From the NCBI GenBank assembly GCA_018240405.1, contig JAFEFW010000645.1, positions 1-42,647 of the forward strand: a DNA stretch of 42,647 nt, read 5' to 3'. Shown piece by piece: positions 7,824 to 16,213 of this stretch. The notes under the pieces are model-generated. The model worked only from the letters and a program-made list of their open reading frames with translations, did not search any database and was not told the DNA's origin. Positions within the stretch are counted from its first letter, which is position 1; every line of letters starts with the position of its first letter. The stretch is from Pseudomonadota bacterium. Its GTDB lineage: Bacteria > Pseudomonadota > Alphaproteobacteria > Acetobacterales > Acetobacteraceae. The position numbers and the translations under genes were made by a program.

Positions 7824-8150
7824 ATGCCTCGGATCACGTATATCGAGTATAACGGCACCGAACATACGGTTGACGTGCCAGTCGGCAAGTCGGTCATGCA
7901 AGGCGCGATCGAGAACAACATCCCTGGTATCGACGCCGACTGCGGCGGCGAGTGCGCCTGCGCCACCTGCCACGTTTATGTGGATGAGGCCTGGCTGGGG
8001 CTGGTTGGCCTGCCGACGCCGGGCTCGCAGGAAGCCAGCATGTTGAGTTTTGCGGCCGTCACGCAGCCGGACTCGCGGCTGTCCTGCCAGATCAATGTCA
8101 CCCAGGCGATGGACGGGCTGATCGTCCGCATGCCGGAAGGCCAGCACTGA
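7824..8150 (+). CDS. [2Fe-2S] ferredoxin, putidaredoxin/adrenodoxin type
   Basis: A 108-aa electron carrier with cluster ligands C40, C46, C49 (C-X5-C-X2-C) and C88, the exact pattern of vertebrate-type bacterial ferredoxins that serve class I P450s. C44 is an additional cysteine inside the loop. The motif [16 protein letters not shown] and the C-terminal RLSCQI are diagnostic. AAAAGGAA lies about 7 nt before the ATG. It should shuttle single electrons from the upstream FAD reductase to the CYP153-type protein. The 223 nt that follow up to the P450 gene hold no gene; they contain one short hairpin, CCCTCGG-N7-CCGAGGG (8269-8289). Confidence 0.95.
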   Translation: MPRITYIEYNGTEHTVDVPVGKSVMQGAIENNIPGIDADCGGECACATCHVYVDEAWLGLVGLPTPGSQEASMLSFAAVTQPDSRLSCQINVTQAMDGLIVRMPEGQH

Positions 8151-8373
8151 GTTCAGCGGCCATTGGTTGTGATCGCCCTATCCGTCTCCCGTCGACGCTA
8201 CCCCTTCCCTGTCATGGCCCGGCTTGCCCAGGCCATTGGAAGCGGCCCGTCGCACCCGCTGGCGCATACCCTCGGAACAAGCCCGAGGGACTGCCACGGC
8301 GGGTCAGGACGGGTTGACGAAAGGTCGTCGCCATGACCGCCTGCACAGCATACCAAAATCAGGAGGCAATGCC

Positions 8374-9630
8374 ATGAACGCTCCCGTTCAGATCGACGCG
8401 GCAACCGACGCTTATTCCACGCCGCTCGACCAGATCGACGTCAGCAATCCCCGGCTCTACCAGGAGGATTGCTACTTCCCGTACTTCGAACGCCTGCGGC
8501 GTGAGGATCCGGTGCACTACCGCAAGGGCGGCATGTACGGCGACTTCTGGTCGGTGACGAAGTTCAAGGACATCATGCATGTCGAGACGCACCCCGAGAT
8601 CTACTCCTCGGAGGCCAAGCTCGGCGGCATCTCCATCACTGATCGGCCGATGGAGTTCCGGCGCTCGTCCTTCATTTCCATGGACCCGCCGCGGCACGAC
8701 GACCAGCGCCGGGTGGTCAGCCCGATCGTGGCACCCGCCAACCTGAACAACATGTCGTCGATCATCCGTGAACGCACCGCCCGCGTGCTGGACGGACTGC
8801 CACGCAATGAGACCTTCGACTGGGTCCAGGACGTCTCGATCGAACTGACCACGCTGATGCTGGCGACGCTGTTCGACTTCCCGGTCGCCGACCGCGCCAA
8901 GCTGACCTGGTGGTCGGACCGTGCAACCGAGGATGTGAACGCCGGCGGCATCGTGAACTCGGAAGAGAAGCGGCTGGAGATCCTGACCGAAGCCGTGCAG
9001 GTCTTTACCGGCATGTGGCATGAGCGGGCTGCGAAGCCGCCAAGCTACGATCTGATTTCCATGCTGGCGCATGGCGAAGCGACGAAGAACCTCGTCAACG
9101 ACCCCGCCGAGTTTCTGGGCAATCTGACGCTGCTGATCGTCGGCGGCAACGACACCACCCGCAACTCCATGAGCGGCGGTCTGGCGGCGCTGTGCAAGAA
9201 TCCGTCCGAGTATGACAAGCTGCGGGCCAACCCGGGCCTGATCCCCAGCATGGTGCCGGAGATCATCCGCTGGGTGTCGCCGATCATCCACATGCGGCGC
9301 ACCGCGAAGGCTGATGCCGAGATCGGCGGTAAGCAGATCAAGGCAGGCGACAAGGTCGTGATGTGGTACGTCTCGGGCAACCGCGACGAGGAGTCCATCG
9401 ACCGGCCAAACGAGTTCATCATCGACCGCGCACGGCCGCGGCATCACTTGTCGTTCGGCTTCGGCGTGCATCGCTGTGTCGGCAACCGCCTGGCAGAAAT
9501 GCAGCTGAACATCCTTTGGGAAGAGATCATGAAGCGGTTCCCGCGAATCGAACTGATGGAGGAGCCGAAGCGGCTCTACTCGAACTTCATCCACGGCATT
9601 ACCGAGATGAAGGTACGCATCCCGGCATGA
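8374..9630 (+). CDS. Cytochrome P450, CYP153 family (alkane terminal hydroxylase type)
   Basis: A soluble 418-aa P450. The ATG is fixed by AGGAGG 7 nt upstream. The I-helix reads LIVGGNDTTRNSMSGG, the ExxR is in VPEIIRWVSP, and the heme loop is FGFGVHRCVGNRLAE with the thiolate Cys. IVGGNDTTRNSM, KVVMWYVSGNRDE and the early YSSEAKLGGISI are characteristic of CYP153, a family that hydroxylates the terminal carbon of medium-chain alkanes and related compounds. Reductase and ferredoxin partners are encoded just upstream, making a complete class I chain. The downstream hydrolase gene overlaps its stop codon. The family call is strong; the exact substrate is inferred. Confidence 0.94.
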   Translation: MNAPVQIDAATDAYSTPLDQIDVSNPRLYQEDCYFPYFERLRREDPVHYRKGGMYGDFWSVTKFKDIMHVETHPEIYSSEAKLGGISITDRPMEFRRSSFISMDPPRHDDQRRVVSPIVAPANLNNMSSIIRERTARVLDGLPRNETFDWVQDVSIELTTLMLATLFDFPVADRAKLTWWSDRATEDVNAGGIVNSEEKRLEILTEAVQVFTGMWHERAAKPPSYDLISMLAHGEATKNLVNDPAEFLGNLTLLIVGGNDTTRNSMSGGLAALCKNPSEYDKLRANPGLIPSMVPEIIRWVSPIIHMRRTAKADAEIGGKQIKAGDKVVMWYVSGNRDEESIDRPNEFIIDRARPRHHLSFGFGVHRCVGNRLAEMQLNILWEEIMKRFPRIELMEEPKRLYSNFIHGITEMKVRIPA

Positions 9631-10745
9631 TCGAGCCATTCGGCCCGGATATCCTGCCCGCGGGCATCCGGGCCCGCATGGTGCCCGAAGTGAACGGCCT
9701 GACCGTTCACCTGCTGGAGGCCGGTGACCCCGGCCGTCCGGCTGTACTGCTGCTGCACGGTTTCCCGGAACTGGCCTGGTCCTGGCGGAAGGTGATGCCC
9801 GGACTGGCAGCGGCCGGCTTTCACGTTCTTGCACCCGACCTGCGCGGCTATGGCCGCACCACGGGGTGGGACGCGGCATACGACACCGACCTGCGTCCGT
9901 TCCGTCTGACCAATGAGGTGCTGGACCAGCTTTGCCTGCTGGCGCGGCTGGACATCCCGCATGTGCAGGCGGTTGTCGGACACGATTATGGTGCGTCGGT
10001 CGCCGCCTGGTGCGCGCTGACGCGCCCCGACGTGTTCCGCGCGATGACCATCATGAGCGCGCCGTTCGGCGGCCCGCCTGCAGCCACGGCGCCAGCACTT
10101 CCCGACCCGGCGATCCATCGTGCGCTGGCGCTGCTGGACCGGCCGCGTAAGCACTACCATTGGTACTACAGCACCCGCGAAGCCAATGGCGACATGTGGA
10201 ACTGCACGCAGGGCGTGCATCGGTTTCTCCGGGCCTACTACCATCACAAGAGTGGCGACTGGAAGGACAACAAGCCGTTCCGCCTTGCGGGCTGGACTGC
10301 GGAAGCCCTGGCCCAGATGCCCACCTACTACATCATGGATCACGACCGGACCATGGCGGAGACGGTGGCACCCGAAATGCCGACCCCCGCTGATATCGCC
10401 GCCTGCACCTGGCTGACCGAGACGGAACTGCGCATTTACAGCAGCGAATATGAGCGAACCGGCTTCCAAGGCGGGCTGCAGCACTATCGCTGCCGCACCG
10501 CCGGTGTCGGCGCCGCGGACCTTGCATTGTTCAGTGGCCGCCGGATCGAGCAAAAGTCAATGTTCGTGGCCGGCCGGTCAGACTGGGGAATTTATCAGGC
10601 GCCTGGCGCAATTGAGAAGATGCAGGAGACGGTTTGCACATCCATGGCGGGCTGCCACCTATTGCAAGGTGCAGGCCATTGGGTGCAGCAGGAGTCAGCC
10701 GAAACTGTCACTGCACTTCTGTGTGAATTCCTGAAAACCCCCTGA
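9627..10745 (+). CDS. Alpha/beta hydrolase, epoxide hydrolase-like
   Basis: A 372-aa alpha/beta hydrolase. The ATG overlaps the P450 stop (ATGA), so the two are translationally coupled. It has the oxyanion motif HGFPE (44-48), the nucleophile elbow VVGHDYGAS with D120, a cap domain rich in Tyr/Trp (KHYHWYYSTREA), and the catalytic His in GAGHWVQQES near the C-terminus. Asp rather than Ser as nucleophile and HGFP place it with epoxide hydrolases and haloalkane dehalogenases. Next to a CYP153 it could open an epoxide made when the P450 acts on an alkene, or process another oxidised alkyl product. It is the last gene of the operon. Confidence 0.88.
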   Translation: MIEPFGPDILPAGIRARMVPEVNGLTVHLLEAGDPGRPAVLLLHGFPELAWSWRKVMPGLAAAGFHVLAPDLRGYGRTTGWDAAYDTDLRPFRLTNEVLDQLCLLARLDIPHVQAVVGHDYGASVAAWCALTRPDVFRAMTIMSAPFGGPPAATAPALPDPAIHRALALLDRPRKHYHWYYSTREANGDMWNCTQGVHRFLRAYYHHKSGDWKDNKPFRLAGWTAEALAQMPTYYIMDHDRTMAETVAPEMPTPADIAACTWLTETELRIYSSEYERTGFQGGLQHYRCRTAGVGAADLALFSGRRIEQKSMFVAGRSDWGIYQAPGAIEKMQETVCTSMAGCHLLQGAGHWVQQESAETVTALLCEFLKTP

Positions 10746-10844
10746 GTTGCCCTTCTGAAACGGACGTGCAACGTCATGGTTGCGCGCTGAATTGCGTGCG
10801 TGCAGAGCAACGCAGCGGGCAGATTACAAACATATCAAAATAGT

Positions 10845-10856
10845 TACAATATTGTA
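10845..10856. promoter_or_regulatory. Palindrome TACAATATTGTA in the polysaccharide-locus upstream region
   Basis: A perfect 12-bp palindrome in an AT-rich island (about 10820-10870) within the 480-nt gap 10746-11225. The gap separates the P450 operon from the polysaccharide locus and holds no convincing gene. A TATAGT at 10879-10884 is a possible -10. The same half-site TACAAT/ATTGTA recurs at 41129-41145 upstream of the giant repeat protein. Ros/MucR-type or other AT-preferring regulators of surface polysaccharides are plausible binders, but none is encoded here. Confidence 0.4.
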
Positions 10857-11225
10857 TCATAATTCATTGTCGTGCCGCTATAGTTACCGCGATCAAGGAC
10901 ACTTGACCCGACTGCACTGTCACACGGCCCTGAGAGGTCCGCAGAAGCGGCGGTGACGTGGGCCTCCGACAGGAACATGAAGGTCGGATGAAGACAGAAT
11001 CCATTTCGTCAATGGCCACCCGTGGAGCGAACCACACGGAGATTTTGGTTTCGGTTTCTGTCTGACCCTGCCTACGTATCGGCCGCCGGGTCCTCCCGGA
11101 TCGCGTCCGGAAGCCTTGCCCACCATGCGGCACCGCTCCCGGGCCGGCCGGAGCGTCGCCGGCTGCGTCCAGAGTTCGTACTGATGCGCACCCTATATCT
11201 TTCTTAACATGGCAGGGATGGACTG

Positions 11226-12755
11226 ATGCCAGGTGTGGCGGAGCATGACATAGCCATCGCCATGTCCCCGGCGACTTCCCCAATTTCGGAAGCGCAGGAT
11301 GGACATTACCCTTTCGTCCCCCGGCCAAAGCTGGCCACCCGCACTCTGACTGTCGGAGCACTGGACGCTGTCGCGGCGCTGGCCGTCATTGCACTGTGCT
11401 TCGTCGGCCTGAACGGCTGGGACGCGCTGATCAGCGGAACCGGTATGGGGACGGCCGTCTGCCTGCTGTTGGCCACGACGTTCTCCTTCCTGGAGCGCGG
11501 GCTTTACAGCAGGGCCGAGGTTGCAACGCGGCGCCCGAACTGGCGGCGTATCGCCATCGCGTGGACCCAATCTGTCGCGCTGGGCGCGCTGCTGGCGTTC
11601 AGCGTCGGGGCGCTGCGTAATGAGCTGCCATCACTGCCGCATGGCATTGCCGGCACGCTGCGCGGCCCGTGGCTGCTGGCGTTGCTGCCGCTGGGCGCCG
11701 CCGTGATGATCAGCGCACGCTGGATCTATGCGCGCAGCAAGGCCGCGGGAATTCCGTTGAACCGGACGGTCATCATCGGCGAGCCGGCCTCAATGCACGA
11801 CCTGCTGCTGCGTATTGGCTCTGCCCGCAGTCAGGGCTTTCACGTTTTTGGCATCTTCAGCCATTACGAAGATCAGAGCTATGCGTCGCGCTACAAGCTG
11901 TTGGGCCTGCCCATGCTGGGCGACCTGGCAACGTTGGAAAAGATGATTCGTCGTGATGAAGTCGATACGGTTTTGGTCGCGGTGCCCTGGTCGGACGGCG
12001 ACTGCGTACGGCAGATCATTCGTCGCGTCTCCATGATGCCGGTCAATGTTTATATCTATCCCGGTATGAACGAGCTGGACATTCCGATCGGGCGTCCTGC
12101 CGCGGCCTTTGAGCTTCCCCTGCTTATGGCGTCGGCACGTCCGATCGACGGTTGGCGCGCCTGGATCAAGCGCGCCGAGGACGTCATCCTGTCCGGCAGC
12201 ATCCTGCTGGCAATTGCACCGGCGATGCTGGCGATCGCGATAATTATCAAGGTCACCTCACGCGGACCTGTCTTCTTCCGTCAGCGGCGCGTTGGCTACA
12301 ACAATCAGGTGATTGAGGTCTTGAAGTTCCGGTCGATGTACACGCACTTGTCGGACGCGGACGCGACAGTCCAGACGCGTCGCGGTGACAGCCGTGTTAC
12401 ACCCGTGGGCGTTTGGCTGCGCCGCTACAGCCTGGACGAGCTGCCGCAGCTCCTGAACGTGCTGAAGGGCAATATGTCGTTGGTCGGCCCGCGGCCACAT
12501 GCACTGGCCACAACTGCCGGCGGCATTGCCTTGGAAGAGGCCGTACCGGTCTACGCCTCCCGCCACCGCGTCAAGCCGGGAATCACCGGCTGGGCACAGG
12601 TGAACGGCTATCGCGGCGCACTGGACAGCGTCGAGAAAATCGTCCACCGGGTGAATCATGACCTGTATTACATTGAGAATTGGTCACTGACGCTCGACCT
12701 CAAGATATTGTGGGCGACAGCAAGCCGTGTTTTTGTCGACGACAATGCGTTTTGA
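11226..12755 (+). CDS. Polyprenyl-phosphate sugar-1-phosphate transferase (WcaJ/GumD type)
   Basis: A 509-aa inner-membrane enzyme that should start repeat-unit synthesis by moving hexose-1-phosphate, probably glucose, from a UDP-sugar to undecaprenyl phosphate. The first about 180 residues hold several hydrophobic segments. A CoA-binding-like Rossmann region follows (NRTVIIGEPASMHDLL, GIFSHYEDQS). The catalytic domain (about 310-509) begins KRAEDVILSGSILLAIAPAM and contains GPVFFRQRRVGYNN, KFRSMYTH, LRRYSLDELPQLLNVLKG, MSLVGPRPHA and PGITGWAQVNGYRG. This matches the GumD/WcaJ group in length and layout. AGGGATGG lies upstream of the ATG. It is the first gene of the polysaccharide locus, after the long AT-rich gap. 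Confidence 0.93.
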   Translation: MPGVAEHDIAIAMSPATSPISEAQDGHYPFVPRPKLATRTLTVGALDAVAALAVIALCFVGLNGWDALISGTGMGTAVCLLLATTFSFLERGLYSRAEVATRRPNWRRIAIAWTQSVALGALLAFSVGALRNELPSLPHGIAGTLRGPWLLALLPLGAAVMISARWIYARSKAAGIPLNRTVIIGEPASMHDLLLRIGSARSQGFHVFGIFSHYEDQSYASRYKLLGLPMLGDLATLEKMIRRDEVDTVLVAVPWSDGDCVRQIIRRVSMMPVNVYIYPGMNELDIPIGRPAAAFELPLLMASARPIDGWRAWIKRAEDVILSGSILLAIAPAMLAIAIIIKVTSRGPVFFRQRRVGYNNQVIEVLKFRSMYTHLSDADATVQTRRGDSRVTPVGVWLRRYSLDELPQLLNVLKGNMSLVGPRPHALATTAGGIALEEAVPVYASRHRVKPGITGWAQVNGYRGALDSVEKIVHRVNHDLYYIENWSLTLDLKILWATASRVFVDDNAF

Positions 12756-12848
12756 TTTCGTCGCAGATGCGGCAGCACATTAATCTTTCCCAGCCAAACA
12801 AACTATGTCGTTTCGGCACCAGGCGGATCATGATCTGGAGAATCATCT

Positions 12849-13592
12849 GTGAACAGACTATCTACGCCTGAACTGACCGTTCTCCGCAAGACATCCCAGG
12901 TCTCGGCCGAGGCGGTACCCGCTCCGGCCGAGGAACGCGCCGTTGCCCCAGCCCATATCGGCATCGGCGCCGTCGGACGGCATCACCCGTCATTTGTGCA
13001 GCTCTATTATGCGATCGAAGCCAGGCGGTCCAACGCCATGCCGTTGGTCATCCAATTCATCGCACCCGCAGCCGGTGCCGGCGCCAGCCTGGTCGCAGCG
13101 GGATATGCGCGCGTCGCAGCGGACGACAGTCCCCATCCCGTGCTGTTCGTCGATTGCAATGGCATCGTGACGAAGTCACGCCGTCGCGAGCGGCCGTCGC
13201 CGACACCGACCCTGTTCGATGTCCTGCGCCGGGGCCTGCCGTTATCGGACGCTGTCAGCTCTGTTCCGGATGCGGAAAATCTGGTCTGTGCACGGCTCGG
13301 CCCCGGGGAGCGTCCGCTGCTGGCCTTCGGCGGTGATCGCTTCAGGACCATGCTGGATATGCTGCGCACGACCTATCCGGTGATCGTGCTGGACACGCCG
13401 CCTACGGTAGCTCCGGAGTCTGCGGCAGTCGCGCGCTATTGTGACGGCTCCGTTCTGGTTGTCGCCGCCGGGCGCACCCGGCAATGGGAGATCGAAAATG
13501 CCCGCGCGCTGCTGGAGCGCCTGGGCGGCCAGACGGTTGGTGTCGTGCTGAACCGGGAGCGCGCGCTGCTGCCGCGCTGGCTGGCGCGGTAG
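12849..13592 (+). CDS. Tyrosine-kinase-like P-loop protein with a degenerate Walker A (CpsD/ExoP-C type)
   Basis: A 247-aa protein starting at GTG, with GGAG 8 nt upstream. The fold follows the cytoplasmic BY-kinase/ParA-like ATPases that pair with Wzz proteins: VIQFIAPAAGAGASLVAAGY (67-86) at the P-loop, VLFVDCNG (98-105) at Walker A', and an intact Walker B VIVLDTPP (178-185). The P-loop reads PAAGAGAS where active members have PGEGKS, so the catalytic Lys is replaced by A79. No Tyr-rich C-terminal tail is present. It is therefore probably a pseudokinase or scaffold for the chain-length protein encoded at 17623. The next gene begins directly after its stop (TAGATG). Confidence 0.8.
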   Translation: MNRLSTPELTVLRKTSQVSAEAVPAPAEERAVAPAHIGIGAVGRHHPSFVQLYYAIEARRSNAMPLVIQFIAPAAGAGASLVAAGYARVAADDSPHPVLFVDCNGIVTKSRRRERPSPTPTLFDVLRRGLPLSDAVSSVPDAENLVCARLGPGERPLLAFGGDRFRTMLDMLRTTYPVIVLDTPPTVAPESAAVARYCDGSVLVVAAGRTRQWEIENARALLERLGGQTVGVVLNRERALLPRWLAR

Positions 13593-14981
13593 ATGACACT
13601 GCTGGCGGACATCGGGGCTGGAGCTAGCTTGCCGACCACGACGCCGCCGATGGCGGTCGTTGTGTCAGGAATTGGCATGACTCCTGTTGTCCGCACCCTG
13701 CTGGACGATCCGGCGCTGCGCCGGCGGTGGATCATGCGGCCGGAGCCACACTGCGCGCCACCGTGTCCCGCCCGGCTGTGGCGTCTGGAAACCGCGGCCG
13801 GCGAGGCGCTTAATGCCAACGGCCTGTTGCGCCGGACCTGGCACCGCCCGCCGTACGCGCTGACCATCCGGCTGATGCAATACGAGCCGGGCAGCACCCT
13901 GCCTGTAATCCTGGATGAAGCGACAATCGGCACGCGGCGCGCATGGGTTGAATTCAGCAGCACGGTGACCCGGACCGCAACGCGTCTGCTGTATGACGCG
14001 GCAATGGGACGGAGCCGTGGCCCGTCACGTATCGACGCTGCGCTGCCGGCCCAAGGCTGGTTGCCAGGGTGGCTGCTGCAACAGGCCCGCCGCTGGCAGG
14101 AGCGCGTAACGGACGAATGGTGGAGCCTTGGCGTCAGCGCCACGCCGCTTCCTGAGATAATGGCAGGTCGCCCGCTGGGCGCGGTCCATTGGTTTCATCC
14201 ACATCCTTCCGCCGCATATCTCGCGGACCCTTTCCCGTGGCATGGATTCGACCGGATCCTGTGCGAGGAGATGCCACGCGATGGCCGCCCCGGCCGGATC
14301 GTTTCCGTTCGTCGCAACGGCGATGCGCTGGAGGTCGAGCAGGCCGTTTTGGACGATGGTGCCCATCACTCCTATCCAAGCACATTTGCCGAGAACGGGA
14401 TTGTCTATTGCCTTCCTGAATCTGTCGAACGCGGTGCCACCCGCCTTTACCGGCTGCAGGACGATGGCGGATTGTCCGTTGTGTGTGACGTCGCGCCGGA
14501 CCGGCGTCTGGCAGATCCGACCCTGTTCCGGTGGCAGGACCGGCTATGGATCGCCTGCACGGATCTCGACCTCGGCTCTGCCGATAATCTCTGCCTTCTC
14601 CACGCCGCCGAGCCATCTGGCCCATGGATTCCGCATGCGAAATGGCCCGTACGGATCGACGTACGCGGCGCCCGGCCCGGCGGCATGGTATTCCATTATG
14701 ATGGTCACCTGCTTCGTCCGGGCCAGGACTGTGCCCGGACCTACGGCGCGGCCGTCGCGCTGCATGCGGTCACCGAGCTGACACCGACGGACTTTGCAGA
14801 GATCCTGGTCGCCAGGCTGGAGCCGGACGATACGGGACCGTTCCCGAGCGGCCTGCACACGCTGGTCCATGATGGAGTGCGGTTCTGGGTCGACGGCAAG
14901 CGTTTCGTCTTTGATCCGATGATCGTGGTCCGCAGGATACTGCGCAGGTTGCGCGTTTCTGCTCCGCAACGGGTAGGCTGA
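13593..14981 (+). CDS. GINT1_N-like carbohydrate protein (putative glycosyltransferase-associated)
   Basis: A 462-aa soluble protein with no signal peptide. From about residue 180 it matches the pattern of the domain first named in glucosamine inositolphosphorylceramide transferase 1: WSLGVSATPL, HWFHPHPSAAYLADPFPW, ILCEEMP, DDGAHHSYPSTFAENGIVYC, LPESVERGATRLYRL, RLADPTLFRWQDRLWIACT, MVFHYDGHLLRPGQDC and YGAAVALHAVTEL. These regularly spaced segments suggest a five-bladed beta-propeller. The N-terminal 170 residues resemble the formyltransferase-like part found in bacterial relatives but lack recognisable active-site residues. Such proteins recur in exopolysaccharide loci. Transfer or modification of an amino sugar is possible but unproven. 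Confidence 0.72.
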   Translation: MTLLADIGAGASLPTTTPPMAVVVSGIGMTPVVRTLLDDPALRRRWIMRPEPHCAPPCPARLWRLETAAGEALNANGLLRRTWHRPPYALTIRLMQYEPGSTLPVILDEATIGTRRAWVEFSSTVTRTATRLLYDAAMGRSRGPSRIDAALPAQGWLPGWLLQQARRWQERVTDEWWSLGVSATPLPEIMAGRPLGAVHWFHPHPSAAYLADPFPWHGFDRILCEEMPRDGRPGRIVSVRRNGDALEVEQAVLDDGAHHSYPSTFAENGIVYCLPESVERGATRLYRLQDDGGLSVVCDVAPDRRLADPTLFRWQDRLWIACTDLDLGSADNLCLLHAAEPSGPWIPHAKWPVRIDVRGARPGGMVFHYDGHLLRPGQDCARTYGAAVALHAVTELTPTDFAEILVARLEPDDTGPFPSGLHTLVHDGVRFWVDGKRFVFDPMIVVRRILRRLRVSAPQRVG

Positions 14982-14982
14982 C

Positions 14983-16194
14983 ATGTCTGGACTTGTAGCG
15001 CTTTCCGGCTCCCGATCACCCGCTACCGTTACCGGCGTTCGCCAGGCCGTTACCGGTCCGCTGGCGCCGTCGGTTGTGATCTATCTCCATGATCTGGCGG
15101 GCGGCGGTGTCGAGCGCCAAAGCCTGATCATTGCGAACGAGTTCCGCCGCTCCGGACTTGATGTGACGCTGTTACTGCACCGGGCAACCGGGCCGCTGCT
15201 GGACAGCGTGCCAGCCGGGATGCGGATCGTCGACCTGCAGAGCACGCGCACGCTGCAAGATATTCCACGCTTGATGCGTTTCCTGCGCCGGGAGAAGCCG
15301 GACATCCTGTTGGCGAACCTCGACCTGAACAACATCGCAGCGCTGGTTGCCAAGGGTCTTTCGCTGAGCCGGACGAAGGTCGTGATCTGTCAGCACAACC
15401 CCATTTCTCCTGGTTTCGGCATCAATGAAAGTCGGATCTACCGGTTCGTCGGTCCTGCCTATCGCCTGCTGTCCCCACTGATCAGTCACGCCATCGCGGT
15501 TTCGGCCGGGGTGGCTGAGGAACTGATGCAGCTTTCCAGGCTGTGCGCAGAGCGCGTCGCCACCATCAACAACCCCGTGGTCGGCGAGGATTTCCAGCAT
15601 CGCTGCAATCAGGTCGTTGAGCACCCATGGTTTGACCAGCCGGGCGTGCCGGTTTTCGTCACCGCCGGGCGCCTGGTCGCCCACAAGGATCACGATACCC
15701 TGCTGCGCGCTTTCGCGCTGTACCGCAAGCGACGCGATGGCCGGCTGATGGTCCTGGGTTCGGGTCCGTTGCGTGAGCGGCTTGAAGAGCTGGCACGGGA
15801 ATTGGGACTATCCGATGCGGTGCACTTCCTTGGCTACCAGCCGGACATTCTTCCCTATGTCCGCAGAGCGGACGCCTTTGTGCTGAGTTCCGTCTGCGAA
15901 GGGTTCGGCAACGTACTGGTGGAGGCGATGGGCTGTGGCACGCCGGTCATATCTACGCGCTGCGCCCATGGTCCTGCCGAGATATTAGCGGGCGGGACGT
16001 ACGGCGTGCTGGTTGAGCCGGGGAGTGCCGAATCGCTGGCGGCGGGGCTGGACCAGATCGGCAGCCTGAAGCAGCGCTTCCCGCCGGAGATGCTTCGCAA
16101 GCGCGCTGCGGAGTTCAGCTACGCGGCCTGCTCTGCGCGATACATCAAGCTGTTCAGCCGCCTGGTGCCGCACCGTTCATGGGCCGCGCAGTGA
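14983..16194 (+). CDS. Glycosyltransferase family 4
   Basis: A 403-aa cytoplasmic GT-B enzyme that adds a sugar to the lipid-linked repeat unit. The acceptor-binding loop IYLHDLAGGGVERQSLIIAN lies near residue 30. VFVTAGRLVAHKDHDTLLRA is near residue 222, and the donor-binding motif is SSVCEGFGNVLVEAMGCGTP (E-X7-E) near residue 305. These are the hallmarks of retaining GT4 enzymes acting on nucleotide sugars. The ATG begins one nucleotide after the stop of the preceding gene, so the genes are co-translated. The sugar specificity cannot be read from the sequence. Confidence 0.93.
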   Translation: MSGLVALSGSRSPATVTGVRQAVTGPLAPSVVIYLHDLAGGGVERQSLIIANEFRRSGLDVTLLLHRATGPLLDSVPAGMRIVDLQSTRTLQDIPRLMRFLRREKPDILLANLDLNNIAALVAKGLSLSRTKVVICQHNPISPGFGINESRIYRFVGPAYRLLSPLISHAIAVSAGVAEELMQLSRLCAERVATINNPVVGEDFQHRCNQVVEHPWFDQPGVPVFVTAGRLVAHKDHDTLLRAFALYRKRRDGRLMVLGSGPLRERLEELARELGLSDAVHFLGYQPDILPYVRRADAFVLSSVCEGFGNVLVEAMGCGTPVISTRCAHGPAEILAGGTYGVLVEPGSAESLAAGLDQIGSLKQRFPPEMLRKRAAEFSYAACSARYIKLFSRLVPHRSWAAQ

Positions 16195-16213
16195 CCACCA
16201 GAACGAATTTGCA

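Noticed and set aside
8359-9879. A 506-codon minus-strand open frame
   Set aside because: It is opposite the CYP153 gene, which has intact heme-binding and I-helix motifs.
10864-11361. A 165-codon minus-strand open frame in the gap before the polysaccharide locus
   Set aside because: It has no recognisable motif, overlaps the start of the sugar transferase gene on the other strand and has low-complexity Arg/Gly/Pro composition.
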